This document shows, in pieces, positions 57,041 to 64,000 of a stretch of 64,000 bases of DNA; within the stretch, counting starts at the first letter, position 1, and every line of letters begins with the position of its first letter. The DNA comes from Rothia halotolerans (GTDB lineage: Bacteria; Actinomycetota; Actinomycetes; Actinomycetales; Micrococcaceae), in the NCBI RefSeq assembly GCF_004136635.1, contig NZ_NOIU01000001.1:372001-436000 (forward strand). Direction: 5' to 3'. The notes beneath the pieces are model-generated. The model saw nothing but the letters and a program-made list of their open reading frames with translations. It was not told where the DNA came from and did not search any database. Made by a program: the position numbers and the translations under genes.

Positions 57041-58135
57041 TCAGGACTGCGGCAGGATCGAGACCTTGACGGAGGCCCCGGCCGAGTCGCCCACCGTGTC
57101 CAGGGCCTTCTGGAAGTCCTCGAGGCCGAACTGGTCGGTGCAGATCTCGTCGAGGGGCAGGATGCCGCTCTCGATCATCTTGATCGCGGTGGGCCAGGTG
57201 TACGGCCCCAGGTGCGCGCCCAGGACGTTGAGCTCCTTGTCGTCCGAGATGATCGACCAGTCGACGGTGACGTCGGAGCCGAAGACCGAGTACTCGACGT
57301 AGGTGCCGAGCTTGCGGAGCAGGTTGAGGCCCTGGCTCACCGCGGAGGGGTGGCCGGTGCCCTCGATGTAGACGTCGGCGCCGTAGCCCTCGGTCATCTC
57401 CCTGATGCGGGCGACGGCGTCCTCGTCCTTGATGTTGATGGTCAGGTCGGCGCCGCACTTGCGGGCCAGGGCGAGCTTGTCGTCGTCCATGTCCAGGGCG
57501 ATGAGCTTCAGCGGGTTCTTGGCCCGCGCCCCGGCGATGATCCCCAGGCCGATCGGGCCGGCGCCGGCCACCACCACGACGTCCTCGAACTTGATGTCCG
57601 CCCGCTCGACGGCGTGCAGCGAGCAGGCCAGCGGCTCTGCGAAGGCGGCGTGCTGCGGGGCGACGTCGTGCGAGATCGGGTGCACCCGGGCCCGGCGCGG
57701 GACCAGCATGTACTCGGCCATGCCGCCGTCGAAGTTGCGGAAGCCGAACATGTCGTGCGGGGCGCACATCCAGTACTGCCCGCGCACGCAGAAGCGGCAC
57801 TCCCAGCAAGGGACGATCTGCTCGCACACGATCCGGTCCCCCTCGGAGACGCCGTGCGCCTCGTAGGCCTCCGGGGACCCCGCGACGACGACGCCCACCA
57901 GCTCGTGGCCCGGCGTGACGCCCTCCTGGGCCCACTGGTCCCTGCCCTCGCCGCCCCAGAACTTCGGGGCACCGTGGTAACACTTAAGATCCGACGCGCA
58001 CACGCCGGTGGCCTCGACCCTGATGAGCAGGTCGTCGGCGCCGAGAGCGGGAACGGGTCGGGTCTCGAGGGTGTAGTCCTCGGGGCCGTTGCACACGACT
58101 GCTCGCATCTGATCGGGAATGGCGGTGGCTGACAT
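57041..58135 (-). CDS. eltD: Zn-dependent dehydrogenase, erythritol/L-threitol dehydrogenase-like
   Basis: 364 residues. Medium-chain dehydrogenase: catalytic zinc from Cys46 and His77, structural zinc Cys110, 113, 116, 124 (CWECRFCVRGQYWMC), Rossmann motif GAGPIG. Long stretches match my recollection of M. smegmatis EltD (SDLKCYHGAPKFWG, EQIVPCWEC, AAFAEPLACSLHAVERA, VDWSIISDDKELNVLGAHLGPY), which oxidises erythritol or L-threitol to L-erythrulose. ATG at 58133-58135 with AAGGAG. First gene of the operon; divergent from sorC. Confidence 0.9.
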   Translation of the reverse strand: MSATAIPDQMRAVVCNGPEDYTLETRPVPALGADDLLIRVEATGVCASDLKCYHGAPKFWGGEGRDQWAQEGVTPGHELVGVVVAGSPEAYEAHGVSEGDRIVCEQIVPCWECRFCVRGQYWMCAPHDMFGFRNFDGGMAEYMLVPRRARVHPISHDVAPQHAAFAEPLACSLHAVERADIKFEDVVVVAGAGPIGLGIIAGARAKNPLKLIALDMDDDKLALARKCGADLTINIKDEDAVARIREMTEGYGADVYIEGTGHPSAVSQGLNLLRKLGTYVEYSVFGSDVTVDWSIISDDKELNVLGAHLGPYTWPTAIKMIESGILPLDEICTDQFGLEDFQKALDTVGDSAGASVKVSILPQS

Positions 58136-58166
58136 GGCTGACTCCTTATGTGTCGCGGATAACATC

Positions 58167-58195
58167 ATTCTTGAAGCCGTGAGAACATATGTCAA
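58167..58195 (-). promoter_or_regulatory. Promoter of the eltD operon
   Basis: Consensus -35 TTGACA (58190-58195), 17 bp, AAGAAT -10 (58167-58172, minus strand). The -35 lies inside the inverted repeat below. Confidence 0.6.
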
Positions 58196-58208
58196 GCACA
58201 TATGTTCT
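58182..58208. promoter_or_regulatory. Inverted repeat operator between eltD and sorC
   Basis: Perfect 10-bp arms AGAACATATG / CATATGTTCT with a 7-bp spacer. It covers the -35 of the catabolic operon and lies 17 bp before the regulator ATG, so SorC binding there could block or recruit polymerase on both strands. Confidence 0.75.
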
Positions 58209-58225
58209 GACGAGAGGGGCGCGTC

Positions 58226-59221
58226 ATGACCCAACGACCCAGACGACCCGCGAGCGGCGGCGGCTCCGGCCCGTCTCCGGCCCGCCCGGCGGATCTCTAC
58301 GACGTCGACATGCTCTACGCCGTGGCCCGGATGTACTACGAGGAGGGGCTGGGGCAGTCGAGCATCGCGGAGCAGCTGCGCGTCTCCCGTCCCACCGTCA
58401 GCCGCATGCTCTCCTACGCCCGCGAGACGGGGATGGTGCAGATCAAGGTCCTCCGCCCCCGGGCCGGCGGCAGCCCCGAGCTCGCCGAGCGGCTGTGCCT
58501 GACCCTGGGGCTCGACGCCGTCTACCTGGCCGACGGCATGCAGTCCTCCCGCATGGGCCCAGGCATGCAGCCGGCGGTGCTGCGCGCCGTGGAGGACATG
58601 CAACTCGGGGAAGGGGACGCGCTCGTGGTCTCCTCGGGGATGGCGGTCTACGGGGTCGCCCACATGGAGCTGCCGAGGATGGAGGGCGTCTCGCTGGCCC
58701 CGGCCGTGGGCGGGGTCGCCGAACCCGAGGCCTGGCACCAGACCAACGAGATCGTCCGCACGATGGCGCTGCGGACCGGCAGCGCCTACGTGCCGATCTT
58801 CGCCGGGGCCATCCCCTCCCCGCTCATGTACGAGGCGCTCCAGGCCGACGAGGCGTTCAGCGAGGTCCGCAAGCTGTGGAAGCGCGCCAAGGGCTCGATC
58901 ATGGGCATCGGCTCGCCGACCACGGGACGGACCTCGCTGGCCTCGGCGATCCCCAAGGACAGCCTGGACGCCTCGATCGGCGACGTCTGCCTCCACTTCT
59001 ACGACCGCGCGGGGCAGGAGCTGGAGTTCCCGGGCAGCGACCGCACGGTGCGCATCCCCCGCGAGGACCTGGCCTCGATCCCCTTCTCCACCGCGATCGC
59101 CGTGGGCGAGGAGAAGGTCTGGTCGATCCTCACCGCCTCCTCGATGGGGATGTTCCGCCGCCTGGTCACCGACGAGGCGACGGCGCGGCTCATGCTCGCG
59201 GCCCGCGGCGGGGAGGGCTAG
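58226..59221 (+). CDS. SorC/DeoR-type transcriptional regulator (EryD/DalR-like)
   Basis: 331 residues. N-terminal helix-turn-helix at about 40-62 (QSSIAEQLRVSRPTVSRML) and the large C-terminal sugar-binding domain with ISSGMAVYGV-like VVSSGMAVYGVAHM and MGIGSPTTG. SorC proteins sense phosphorylated sugars; EryD controls erythritol genes. Divergent from the eltD operon around the shared operator. Confidence 0.9.
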   Translation: MTQRPRRPASGGGSGPSPARPADLYDVDMLYAVARMYYEEGLGQSSIAEQLRVSRPTVSRMLSYARETGMVQIKVLRPRAGGSPELAERLCLTLGLDAVYLADGMQSSRMGPGMQPAVLRAVEDMQLGEGDALVVSSGMAVYGVAHMELPRMEGVSLAPAVGGVAEPEAWHQTNEIVRTMALRTGSAYVPIFAGAIPSPLMYEALQADEAFSEVRKLWKRAKGSIMGIGSPTTGRTSLASAIPKDSLDASIGDVCLHFYDRAGQELEFPGSDRTVRIPREDLASIPFSTAIAVGEEKVWSILTASSMGMFRRLVTDEATARLMLAARGGEG

Positions 59222-59315
59222 GACCCGGCGCGACGGCGGGGTCAGGCGCCGGGAGCGCACGGACCTGCCGGAAGCACCCAATCCCTCCGACGCGCACGAG
59301 GCCTCTGGAGACGCG

Positions 59316-59355
59316 CGAGCGCCGCGGTCCGGGACGTCCCGGACCGCGGCGCTCG
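59316..59355. terminator. Bidirectional terminator palindrome
   Basis: Perfect palindrome, two 20-base halves, between the converging sorC and MFS genes. Confidence 0.75.
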
Positions 59356-59377
59356 AAGCCCTCGGGAGGGCGGCCCC

Positions 59378-60790
59378 TCAGTCCTTGATCGTGACCTGGG
59401 ACTGCTGGTCCTTCGCGTGCTGCACCTCGATGGCCTGCGTGTCCGCCTCGCGGATCTCCCGGCGATACTCCGGGTCGTCCTGCCGGGTGCGGAGGTGCCC
59501 CACCATGATGAACGCCGCCGCGTAGAGGGCCACGAAGGTCCAGATCACCGCGGAGTTGCGCATGAAGGGATCCTCCCAGCCCAGGGCGGTGGTCACGTTG
59601 AGCACCACGGCGACCGTGATGGACCCCAGGAAGGTCGCCCCGCCCGCGGCGGTGGTGTACATCGCCATGGCCGCGCCGCGGTGCTGCGGGGCGTTCTCCG
59701 GCAGGATCGCCCCCATCGGCACGAAGCCGGCCAGGAAGATCCCGAAGGTCACGCCCGCGATCACCGAGACGATGTAGCCCCAGGTGGAGCCGGCGGGGAC
59801 CATGTGCGGCACGTACCACCAGGCCAGCAGGCCCAGCGCGGAGGCGAAGACGCCGCACCAGCGCACGGTGTTGACCCAGCCGATCCGGTCCCCCACCGCG
59901 CCGAAGAAGGCGTTGAAGAGGATGTTCCCGGCGTAGACGCAGACGGTCATGAGCAGCCAGCGGGACTGGCCCCAGCCCAGCGTCGTCGAGACCACGGCCG
60001 GCATGATGATGAACATGCCGAACTGCGGGGCGGTGTTGATCAGGCGCACCAGGAAGCCCTGGAGGATCTTGGCGTTGCTGAAGGTCAGCCGGAGACCGGC
60101 GAAGATGACAGACGACGCGGACTCCTCCGGCGGGGCGATGCGGCGCTTGCCGCGCTCCTCGTGGCAGCCGAACCAGGCGCAGCAGAAGCCGACGACGATC
60201 AGCAGGATCGAGCCCCACATGGACCAGGTCTCGCCCACGGTCCCGCCGCCGAAGGCGGGGATGGACCCGATGGCCACCAGCGAGCCCAGCGTGGGCAGGC
60301 CGCCGGTGAACATGACGTAGAACCAGCCGATCGCGGTGCCCGCCTTGGAGGGCAGCGCGGTGATGTTGATCCACACCAGGAAGGCGAAGGAGAACAGCGG
60401 GAAGCCGAACCCTCGCAGGAAGTACATGACGCCGACCAGCGGCAGGGAGTCCGTCTCGATCGAGAGCAGGAAGCCCACCTGGAAGACCATCCAGATGATG
60501 AACCCCAGGAGCATGACCTTCTTGGGCCCCCAGAGGTCCGCCAGCGCGCCGGAGAGGTAGCTGGCGATCAGCACGGCGAAGGAGTACGAGCTGATGATCA
60601 GCGAGATCGTGGCCTCCTCGCTGCCCATCCTCTCCACGAGGTGCGGGGTGATGAAGTTCGACTCGACGCCGAGGCCCGTCATGAACAGGAGGACCCCGAG
60701 GAATCCCCACTTCAGGACGGACGGGATGCCGATGCGGTCGAAGAACGTCCCCTCGACCGGCGGGGCCGGGGACGATGCGGCGTTGGACAT
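59378..60790 (-). CDS. MFS polyol permease, RbtT/DalT type
   Basis: 470 residues, 12 helices. GLGVESNFITPHLVERMG, SGALADLWGPKKVML and LRGFGFPLFSFAFLVWI match the ribitol/D-arabitol permease group. The C-terminal tail is charged and ends in QSQVTIKD. Probably imports the polyol used by this island. It has its own promoter; no gene for an ABC-type polyol importer is present. Confidence 0.85.
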   Translation of the reverse strand: MSNAASSPAPPVEGTFFDRIGIPSVLKWGFLGVLLFMTGLGVESNFITPHLVERMGSEEATISLIISSYSFAVLIASYLSGALADLWGPKKVMLLGFIIWMVFQVGFLLSIETDSLPLVGVMYFLRGFGFPLFSFAFLVWINITALPSKAGTAIGWFYVMFTGGLPTLGSLVAIGSIPAFGGGTVGETWSMWGSILLIVVGFCCAWFGCHEERGKRRIAPPEESASSVIFAGLRLTFSNAKILQGFLVRLINTAPQFGMFIIMPAVVSTTLGWGQSRWLLMTVCVYAGNILFNAFFGAVGDRIGWVNTVRWCGVFASALGLLAWWYVPHMVPAGSTWGYIVSVIAGVTFGIFLAGFVPMGAILPENAPQHRGAAMAMYTTAAGGATFLGSITVAVVLNVTTALGWEDPFMRNSAVIWTFVALYAAAFIMVGHLRTRQDDPEYRREIREADTQAIEVQHAKDQQSQVTIKD

Positions 60791-60900
60791 GATGAGTGCT
60801 CCTCCCGGGGCGGTGCGTGCGTCTTCGTCGACGAGCCCTGCGGTGCTCGCGATCCGCGGCCCCTCATCTCGATGGTGAGGCGGGCCACAGGCGTCTGGTC

Positions 60901-60946
60901 AGCGTAGACCAGGATGCGCGCAATGCACAAGCGTTCAGAACGTTCT
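60901..60946 (-). promoter_or_regulatory. Promoter and palindrome upstream of the polyol permease
   Basis: Minus strand TTGTGC (60925-60930), 18 bp, TACGCT (60901-60906). Just upstream is the 10-bp palindrome AGAACGTTCT (60937-60946), overlapping GTTCAGAAC. Its AGAAC/GTTCT ends equal the outer ends of the sorC operator arms, suggesting shared regulation. The 366-bp gap to metQ holds no gene. Confidence 0.45.
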
Positions 60947-61063
60947 TTCAGACCGGCTGAAGCCCGGGATCATCGCGGAGGACGCCCTTCTGTGACCTTT
61001 TATGACATAGCGTGAAGGGCATGCTGACATACCTGGAAGCCTTTCTCGCGTCGCGGCGGCGCG

Positions 61064-61072
61064 TGATGTAAT
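61064..61072 (+). promoter_or_regulatory. Extended -10 upstream of metQ
   Basis: TG-A-TGTAAT, about 85 bp before the metQ start. Direct repeats TGACATA (61003-61009, 61025-61031), 22 bp apart, lie upstream; they could bind a regulator. Confidence 0.35.
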
Positions 61073-61156
61073 TGAGCCACATCCGACGCGGCCCGCCATC
61101 GGCGGCCGCGGCGGACGTCCTCGATCCTCGCCCCATCTGAAGAGAGACCCACAGCC

Positions 61157-62011
61157 GTGAAGAAACTTGGCGCCCTCCTGGCGATCGTGCCCCTGTCCCT
61201 CGGACTCGCCGCGTGCGGCGGGGACGACGAAGAGACCGTGACGATCGGCGTCGTGAGCCCCGACCCCGCCAACCAGAAGCTGAAGGAGGAGGCGGAGAAG
61301 CAGGGCATCAACGTCGAGTTCCAGGAGTTCTCCGACTACAACCAGCCGAACCCGGCGCTGAGCCAGGGCCAGACCGATCTCAACTGGTTCCAGCACATCG
61401 CCTACCTCGCGGACTACAACGTCAACTCCGACGACGACCTGCAGATCGTGGGCCCGACCGTGATCTACCCGCTGGGCCTGTACTCCGAGAAGCACGACTC
61501 CGTGGACCAGATCCCCGAGGGCGGCGAGATCGCCATCCCCAACGACGCCGTCAACGAGACCCGCGCGATCCTCGTGCTGCAGTCCGCCGGCCTCGTCCAG
61601 CTCACGGAGGACAAGGCCCAGCCGACCCTCGACGACGTCGACACCGACGCCTCGAAGGTCCGCCTGACCCCCGTCGACGCCGCCCAGACCGTGGTCTCCA
61701 TGTCCTCCGTGGACGGCTCGGTCATCAACAACGACTTCATCGCCGACGCCGACCTGAACCCCGAGGACGCCCTGTTCGAGGACGACGCCTCGCAGGAGGC
61801 GGCGCTGCCGTACGTGAACCTCTTCGCCTCCCGCGCCGGCGACGAGGACAACGAGACCTACCAGAAGATCGTGGACATCTACCACAGCGACGCCGTCCAG
61901 GAGGTCGTGGACGATGACACCAAGGGCACCGCGGTGACCGTGGACGTCGACGTGCAGGAGCTGCGCGACACCCAGAGCCGCCTCGAGGACGAGCTCAGCG
62001 GCGACTCCTGA
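61157..62011 (+). CDS. metQ: Methionine ABC transporter substrate-binding lipoprotein MetQ
   Basis: 284 residues. Lipoprotein signal with lipobox LAAC (Cys20). Mature protein of the NlpA/MetQ family: LKEEAEKQGINVEFQEFSDY, then ALSQGQTDLNWFQHIAYL. Captures methionine and delivers it to MetI. GTG start at 61157. Unusually acidic, as expected for a surface protein of a salt-tolerant or alkaliphilic actinobacterium (inference). Confidence 0.92.
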   Translation: MKKLGALLAIVPLSLGLAACGGDDEETVTIGVVSPDPANQKLKEEAEKQGINVEFQEFSDYNQPNPALSQGQTDLNWFQHIAYLADYNVNSDDDLQIVGPTVIYPLGLYSEKHDSVDQIPEGGEIAIPNDAVNETRAILVLQSAGLVQLTEDKAQPTLDDVDTDASKVRLTPVDAAQTVVSMSSVDGSVINNDFIADADLNPEDALFEDDASQEAALPYVNLFASRAGDEDNETYQKIVDIYHSDAVQEVVDDDTKGTAVTVDVDVQELRDTQSRLEDELSGDS

Positions 62012-62048
62012 CCCGCGCCTCCGCCAGGAGGAGCCTCGAGAGCCCGCG

Positions 62049-62089
62049 ACGACGCCGGCCCGCCGCTTACACGCGGGGGCCGGCGTCGT
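62049..62089 (+). terminator. Hairpin between metQ and metN
   Basis: 12-bp perfect arms ACGACGCCGGCC (62049-62060) and complement (62078-62089), with CGC/GCG inside. It may reduce metNI transcription relative to metQ. Confidence 0.5.
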
Positions 62090-62139
62090 GCCGCTCCCGT
62101 CATTGGGACGGGCCACCACCCACAGCAAGGGAAGCATTC

Positions 62140-63198
62140 ATGAGCGAGAATACGAGCGAGACGACCGGCGCTCCCGGCGAGGAGATGGTCGTCCTCAGCG
62201 ACGTCTCCAAGGTCTTCAGGACCGGCAAGACCGAGGTCACCGCCGTGGACTCGGTGGACCTCACCGTGAACCGCGGCGAGATCTTCGCGATCATCGGCTA
62301 CTCCGGGGCCGGGAAGTCGACCCTGGTCCGCCTCATCAACGGGCTCGAGCCGACCACCTCCGGGACCCTGACCGTGGACGGCCGGACCATCTCCGGGGCC
62401 TCCGAGTCCGAGCTGCGCAAGGTCCGCACCGACATCGGCATGATCTTCCAGCAGTTCAACCTCATGAACTCCAAGACCGTGGCCGCCAACGTCGCCTTCC
62501 CGCTCGGGGTCGCCGGCTGGTCGCGGGAGAGGCGCTCGGCGCGGGTGAAGGAGCTGCTGGAGTTCGTGGGGCTCGAGTCCAAGGCGAAGAGCTACCCGGA
62601 CCAGCTCTCCGGCGGCCAGAAGCAGCGCGTCGGCATCGCCCGCGCCCTGGCCACCGAGCCCCACCTGCTGCTGGCCGACGAGTCCACCTCCGCGCTGGAC
62701 CCGGAGACCACCGAGGAGGTGCTCCGGCTGCTCAAGCGGGTCAACCAGGAGCTCGGCATCACGGTGGTGGTGATCACCCACGAGATGGACGTGGTCTCCA
62801 CGATCGCCGACCGCGTGGCCGTCATGGAGAAGGGCAGGGTCGTGGAGCAGGGGCCCGTCTACGACGTCTTCTCCAACCCCCGCACCGAGCCCGCGCGGCG
62901 CTTCGTCTCCACCGCGGTGAAGACGCTGCCCACCGGCGACGCCGCGGCCAAGTTGAAGAGGCGCCACCCCGGCTACCTGGTCAACGTCGAGATCAAGGAC
63001 CAGACCCCGGTGGGCAGCGTCCTCGCGCACATCGGCCAGCGCGGCGTGAGCTTCAACATCGTCCAGGGCGGCCTGGAGACCCTCCAGGGCCGCACCTACG
63101 GAACCCTGACCCTCGAGCTGACCGGCGAGATCACCGCGATCGATGCCGTGGTCGAGCAGCTCAAGACCGTGACCACCGTCAAGGAGGTGCGCGCCTGA
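62140..63198 (+). CDS. metN: Methionine ABC transporter ATPase MetN
   Basis: 352 residues. Walker A GYSGAGKST, signature LSGGQKQRVGIARAL, Walker B LLLADESTSALDP, and a C-terminal NIL domain (about 270-352) that gives feedback inhibition by methionine in the family. Couples to MetI; its stop overlaps the metI ATG by one base. Confidence 0.95.
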   Translation: MSENTSETTGAPGEEMVVLSDVSKVFRTGKTEVTAVDSVDLTVNRGEIFAIIGYSGAGKSTLVRLINGLEPTTSGTLTVDGRTISGASESELRKVRTDIGMIFQQFNLMNSKTVAANVAFPLGVAGWSRERRSARVKELLEFVGLESKAKSYPDQLSGGQKQRVGIARALATEPHLLLADESTSALDPETTEEVLRLLKRVNQELGITVVVITHEMDVVSTIADRVAVMEKGRVVEQGPVYDVFSNPRTEPARRFVSTAVKTLPTGDAAAKLKRRHPGYLVNVEIKDQTPVGSVLAHIGQRGVSFNIVQGGLETLQGRTYGTLTLELTGEITAIDAVVEQLKTVTTVKEVRA

Positions 63199-63905
63199 TG
63201 ACGCTCGCCAGCACCACCCTCGCCGCCGGCAGCCTCTCGGCGGCCTCCACCGACTGGACGCTGCTGCGGCCCAAGCTCTCCGACGCCGTCGTGGACACCC
63301 TCATCATGGTCTCCGCGACGATGGTCATCGCCGGCATTGCCGGGCTGATCATCGGGACCCTGCTGTACACCACCCGGCAGGGCAACATCCTGCAGAACCG
63401 CTGGGTCAACGCGATCCTGAACTTCGTGGTCAACTTCATCCGGCCGATCCCGTTCATCATCATGGTCGTGGCCCTGGGCCCGCTGATGATGTCGACCATC
63501 CAGGTCACCATCGGCATCGAGGCGGCCATCTTCGCGATGGTCTTCACCGCGACCTTCGCCGTGGCGCGCATCGTGGAGCAGAACCTGGTCTCGATCGACC
63601 CCGGCGTGATCGAGGCGGCCCGCGCGATGGGCGCCTCCAAGACCAAGATCATGTTCTCCGTGATGCTCCCCGAGGCGCTCGGGCCCCTGATCCTCGGGTA
63701 CACCTTCCTCGTGATCGGCGTGGTCGACATGTCCGCGATGGCCGGGTACATCGGCGCCGGCGGGCTCGGCGACTTCGCCCTGCAGGAGGGCTACCGCCGC
63801 TTCAACTGGGAGGTCACCTGGGTCGCGGTGCTCATCATCATCGTCCTGGTCCAGTTCGTCCAGCTGCTCGGCAACGTCCTGGCCCGCAAGGTCATGCGGC
63901 GCTGA
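63198..63905 (+). CDS. metI: Methionine ABC transporter permease MetI
   Basis: 235 residues, about five helices. The EAA loop EAARAMGASKTKIMFSVMLPEALGPL contacts MetN. ATG 63198-63200; the upstream frame is a shadow of metN. Completes the MetQNI importer. Confidence 0.95.
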   Translation: MTLASTTLAAGSLSAASTDWTLLRPKLSDAVVDTLIMVSATMVIAGIAGLIIGTLLYTTRQGNILQNRWVNAILNFVVNFIRPIPFIIMVVALGPLMMSTIQVTIGIEAAIFAMVFTATFAVARIVEQNLVSIDPGVIEAARAMGASKTKIMFSVMLPEALGPLILGYTFLVIGVVDMSAMAGYIGAGGLGDFALQEGYRRFNWEVTWVAVLIIIVLVQFVQLLGNVLARKVMRR

Positions 63906-63929
63906 GCCGGCCCCGGACGGCACGAGCCC

Positions 63930-63978
63930 GGCCCCGCGCTCCCCTCTTCCCCCGGCCGCGGGGAGGGAGCGCGGGGCC
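63930..63978 (+). terminator. Terminator after metI
   Basis: 14-bp perfect arms (63930-63943, 63965-63978) enclosing 21 nt, 25 nt past metI. Confidence 0.65.
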
Positions 63979-64000
63979 GTCGTCATGGACGCCCCACGCC

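Noticed and set aside
60947-61156. SAM riboswitch upstream of metQ
   Set aside because: No S-box or SAM-IV core is visible; only a weak GCCCTTC/GAAGGGC hairpin.

Overview
The window is GC-rich throughout and densely packed, with many GTG and occasional TTG starts, stop-start overlaps of the ATGA/GTGA type, and several genes that look leaderless. Together with a dnaK-grpE-dnaJ-hspR heat-shock operon, HAIR operators, Lsr2, a MrpA subunit carrying a fused MrpB domain, and Zn-independent ribosomal protein paralogues, this points to a high-GC actinobacterium, most likely a member of the Micrococcales (Micrococcaceae-like). That placement is inference from gene content. I see no insertion sequence, prophage, CRISPR array or rRNA operon.

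Layout. 0-3 kb: clpB under a HAIR operator. 3-11.4 kb: a metabolite/proton symporter with a small membrane protein, a HAD phosphatase, dps behind a paired operator, a small membrane protein, an AGCS amino-acid/sodium symporter, trmB and a second AGCS symporter. 11.5-15.8 kb: hspR, dnaJ, grpE and dnaK, with the dnaK promoter flanked by two HAIR boxes. 16-23 kb: lsr2, a proline-rich low-complexity ORF, a low-molecular-weight phosphatase with an overlapping P-loop kinase, a Bcr/CflA-type exporter, a PabC-like lyase and a MacB/FtsX-type ABC pair. 22.9-26.4 kb: a YkoEDC-type ECF importer under a TPP riboswitch. 26.5-33.7 kb: DUF4235 protein and the Mrp cation/proton antiporter operon mrpA(B)CDEFG. 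33.8-41.4 kb: an Atg22-like MFS protein, a MauE-thioredoxin-like fusion, dcd, tRNA-Gly(CCC), a methyltransferase, two membrane proteins and a thioredoxin/NHL protein. 41.6-45.3 kb: a copper group (copC, a CopD-CtaG fusion, a His-containing membrane protein). 45.4-46.6 kb: HU and the Zn-independent rpmB-rpmG-rpsN set, preceded by an unexplained structured intergenic element. 46.9-49.4 kb: SGNH hydrolase, HAD phosphatase, membrane protein. 49.4-60.8 kb: a polyol catabolic island. 61-64 kb: metQ-metN-metI methionine importer.

The most interesting region is the polyol island. A minus-strand operon encodes an EltD-like erythritol/L-threitol dehydrogenase, a DhaK-DhaL type erythrulose/dihydroxyacetone kinase, a DerI-like RpiB isomerase, a mannitol/arabitol-type dehydrogenase and xylulokinase. 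It starts at a perfect inverted repeat shared with a divergent SorC/EryD-type regulator. A polyol permease (RbtT/DalT type) and a plus-strand FGGY kinase plus DthD-like dehydrogenase flank it. The tetritol module would feed D-erythrose 4-phosphate and the pentitol module D-xylulose 5-phosphate, both pentose-phosphate intermediates. A LerI-type L-erythrulose-1-phosphate isomerase is not present in the window, so either the kinase acts on D-erythrulose or one step is encoded elsewhere.
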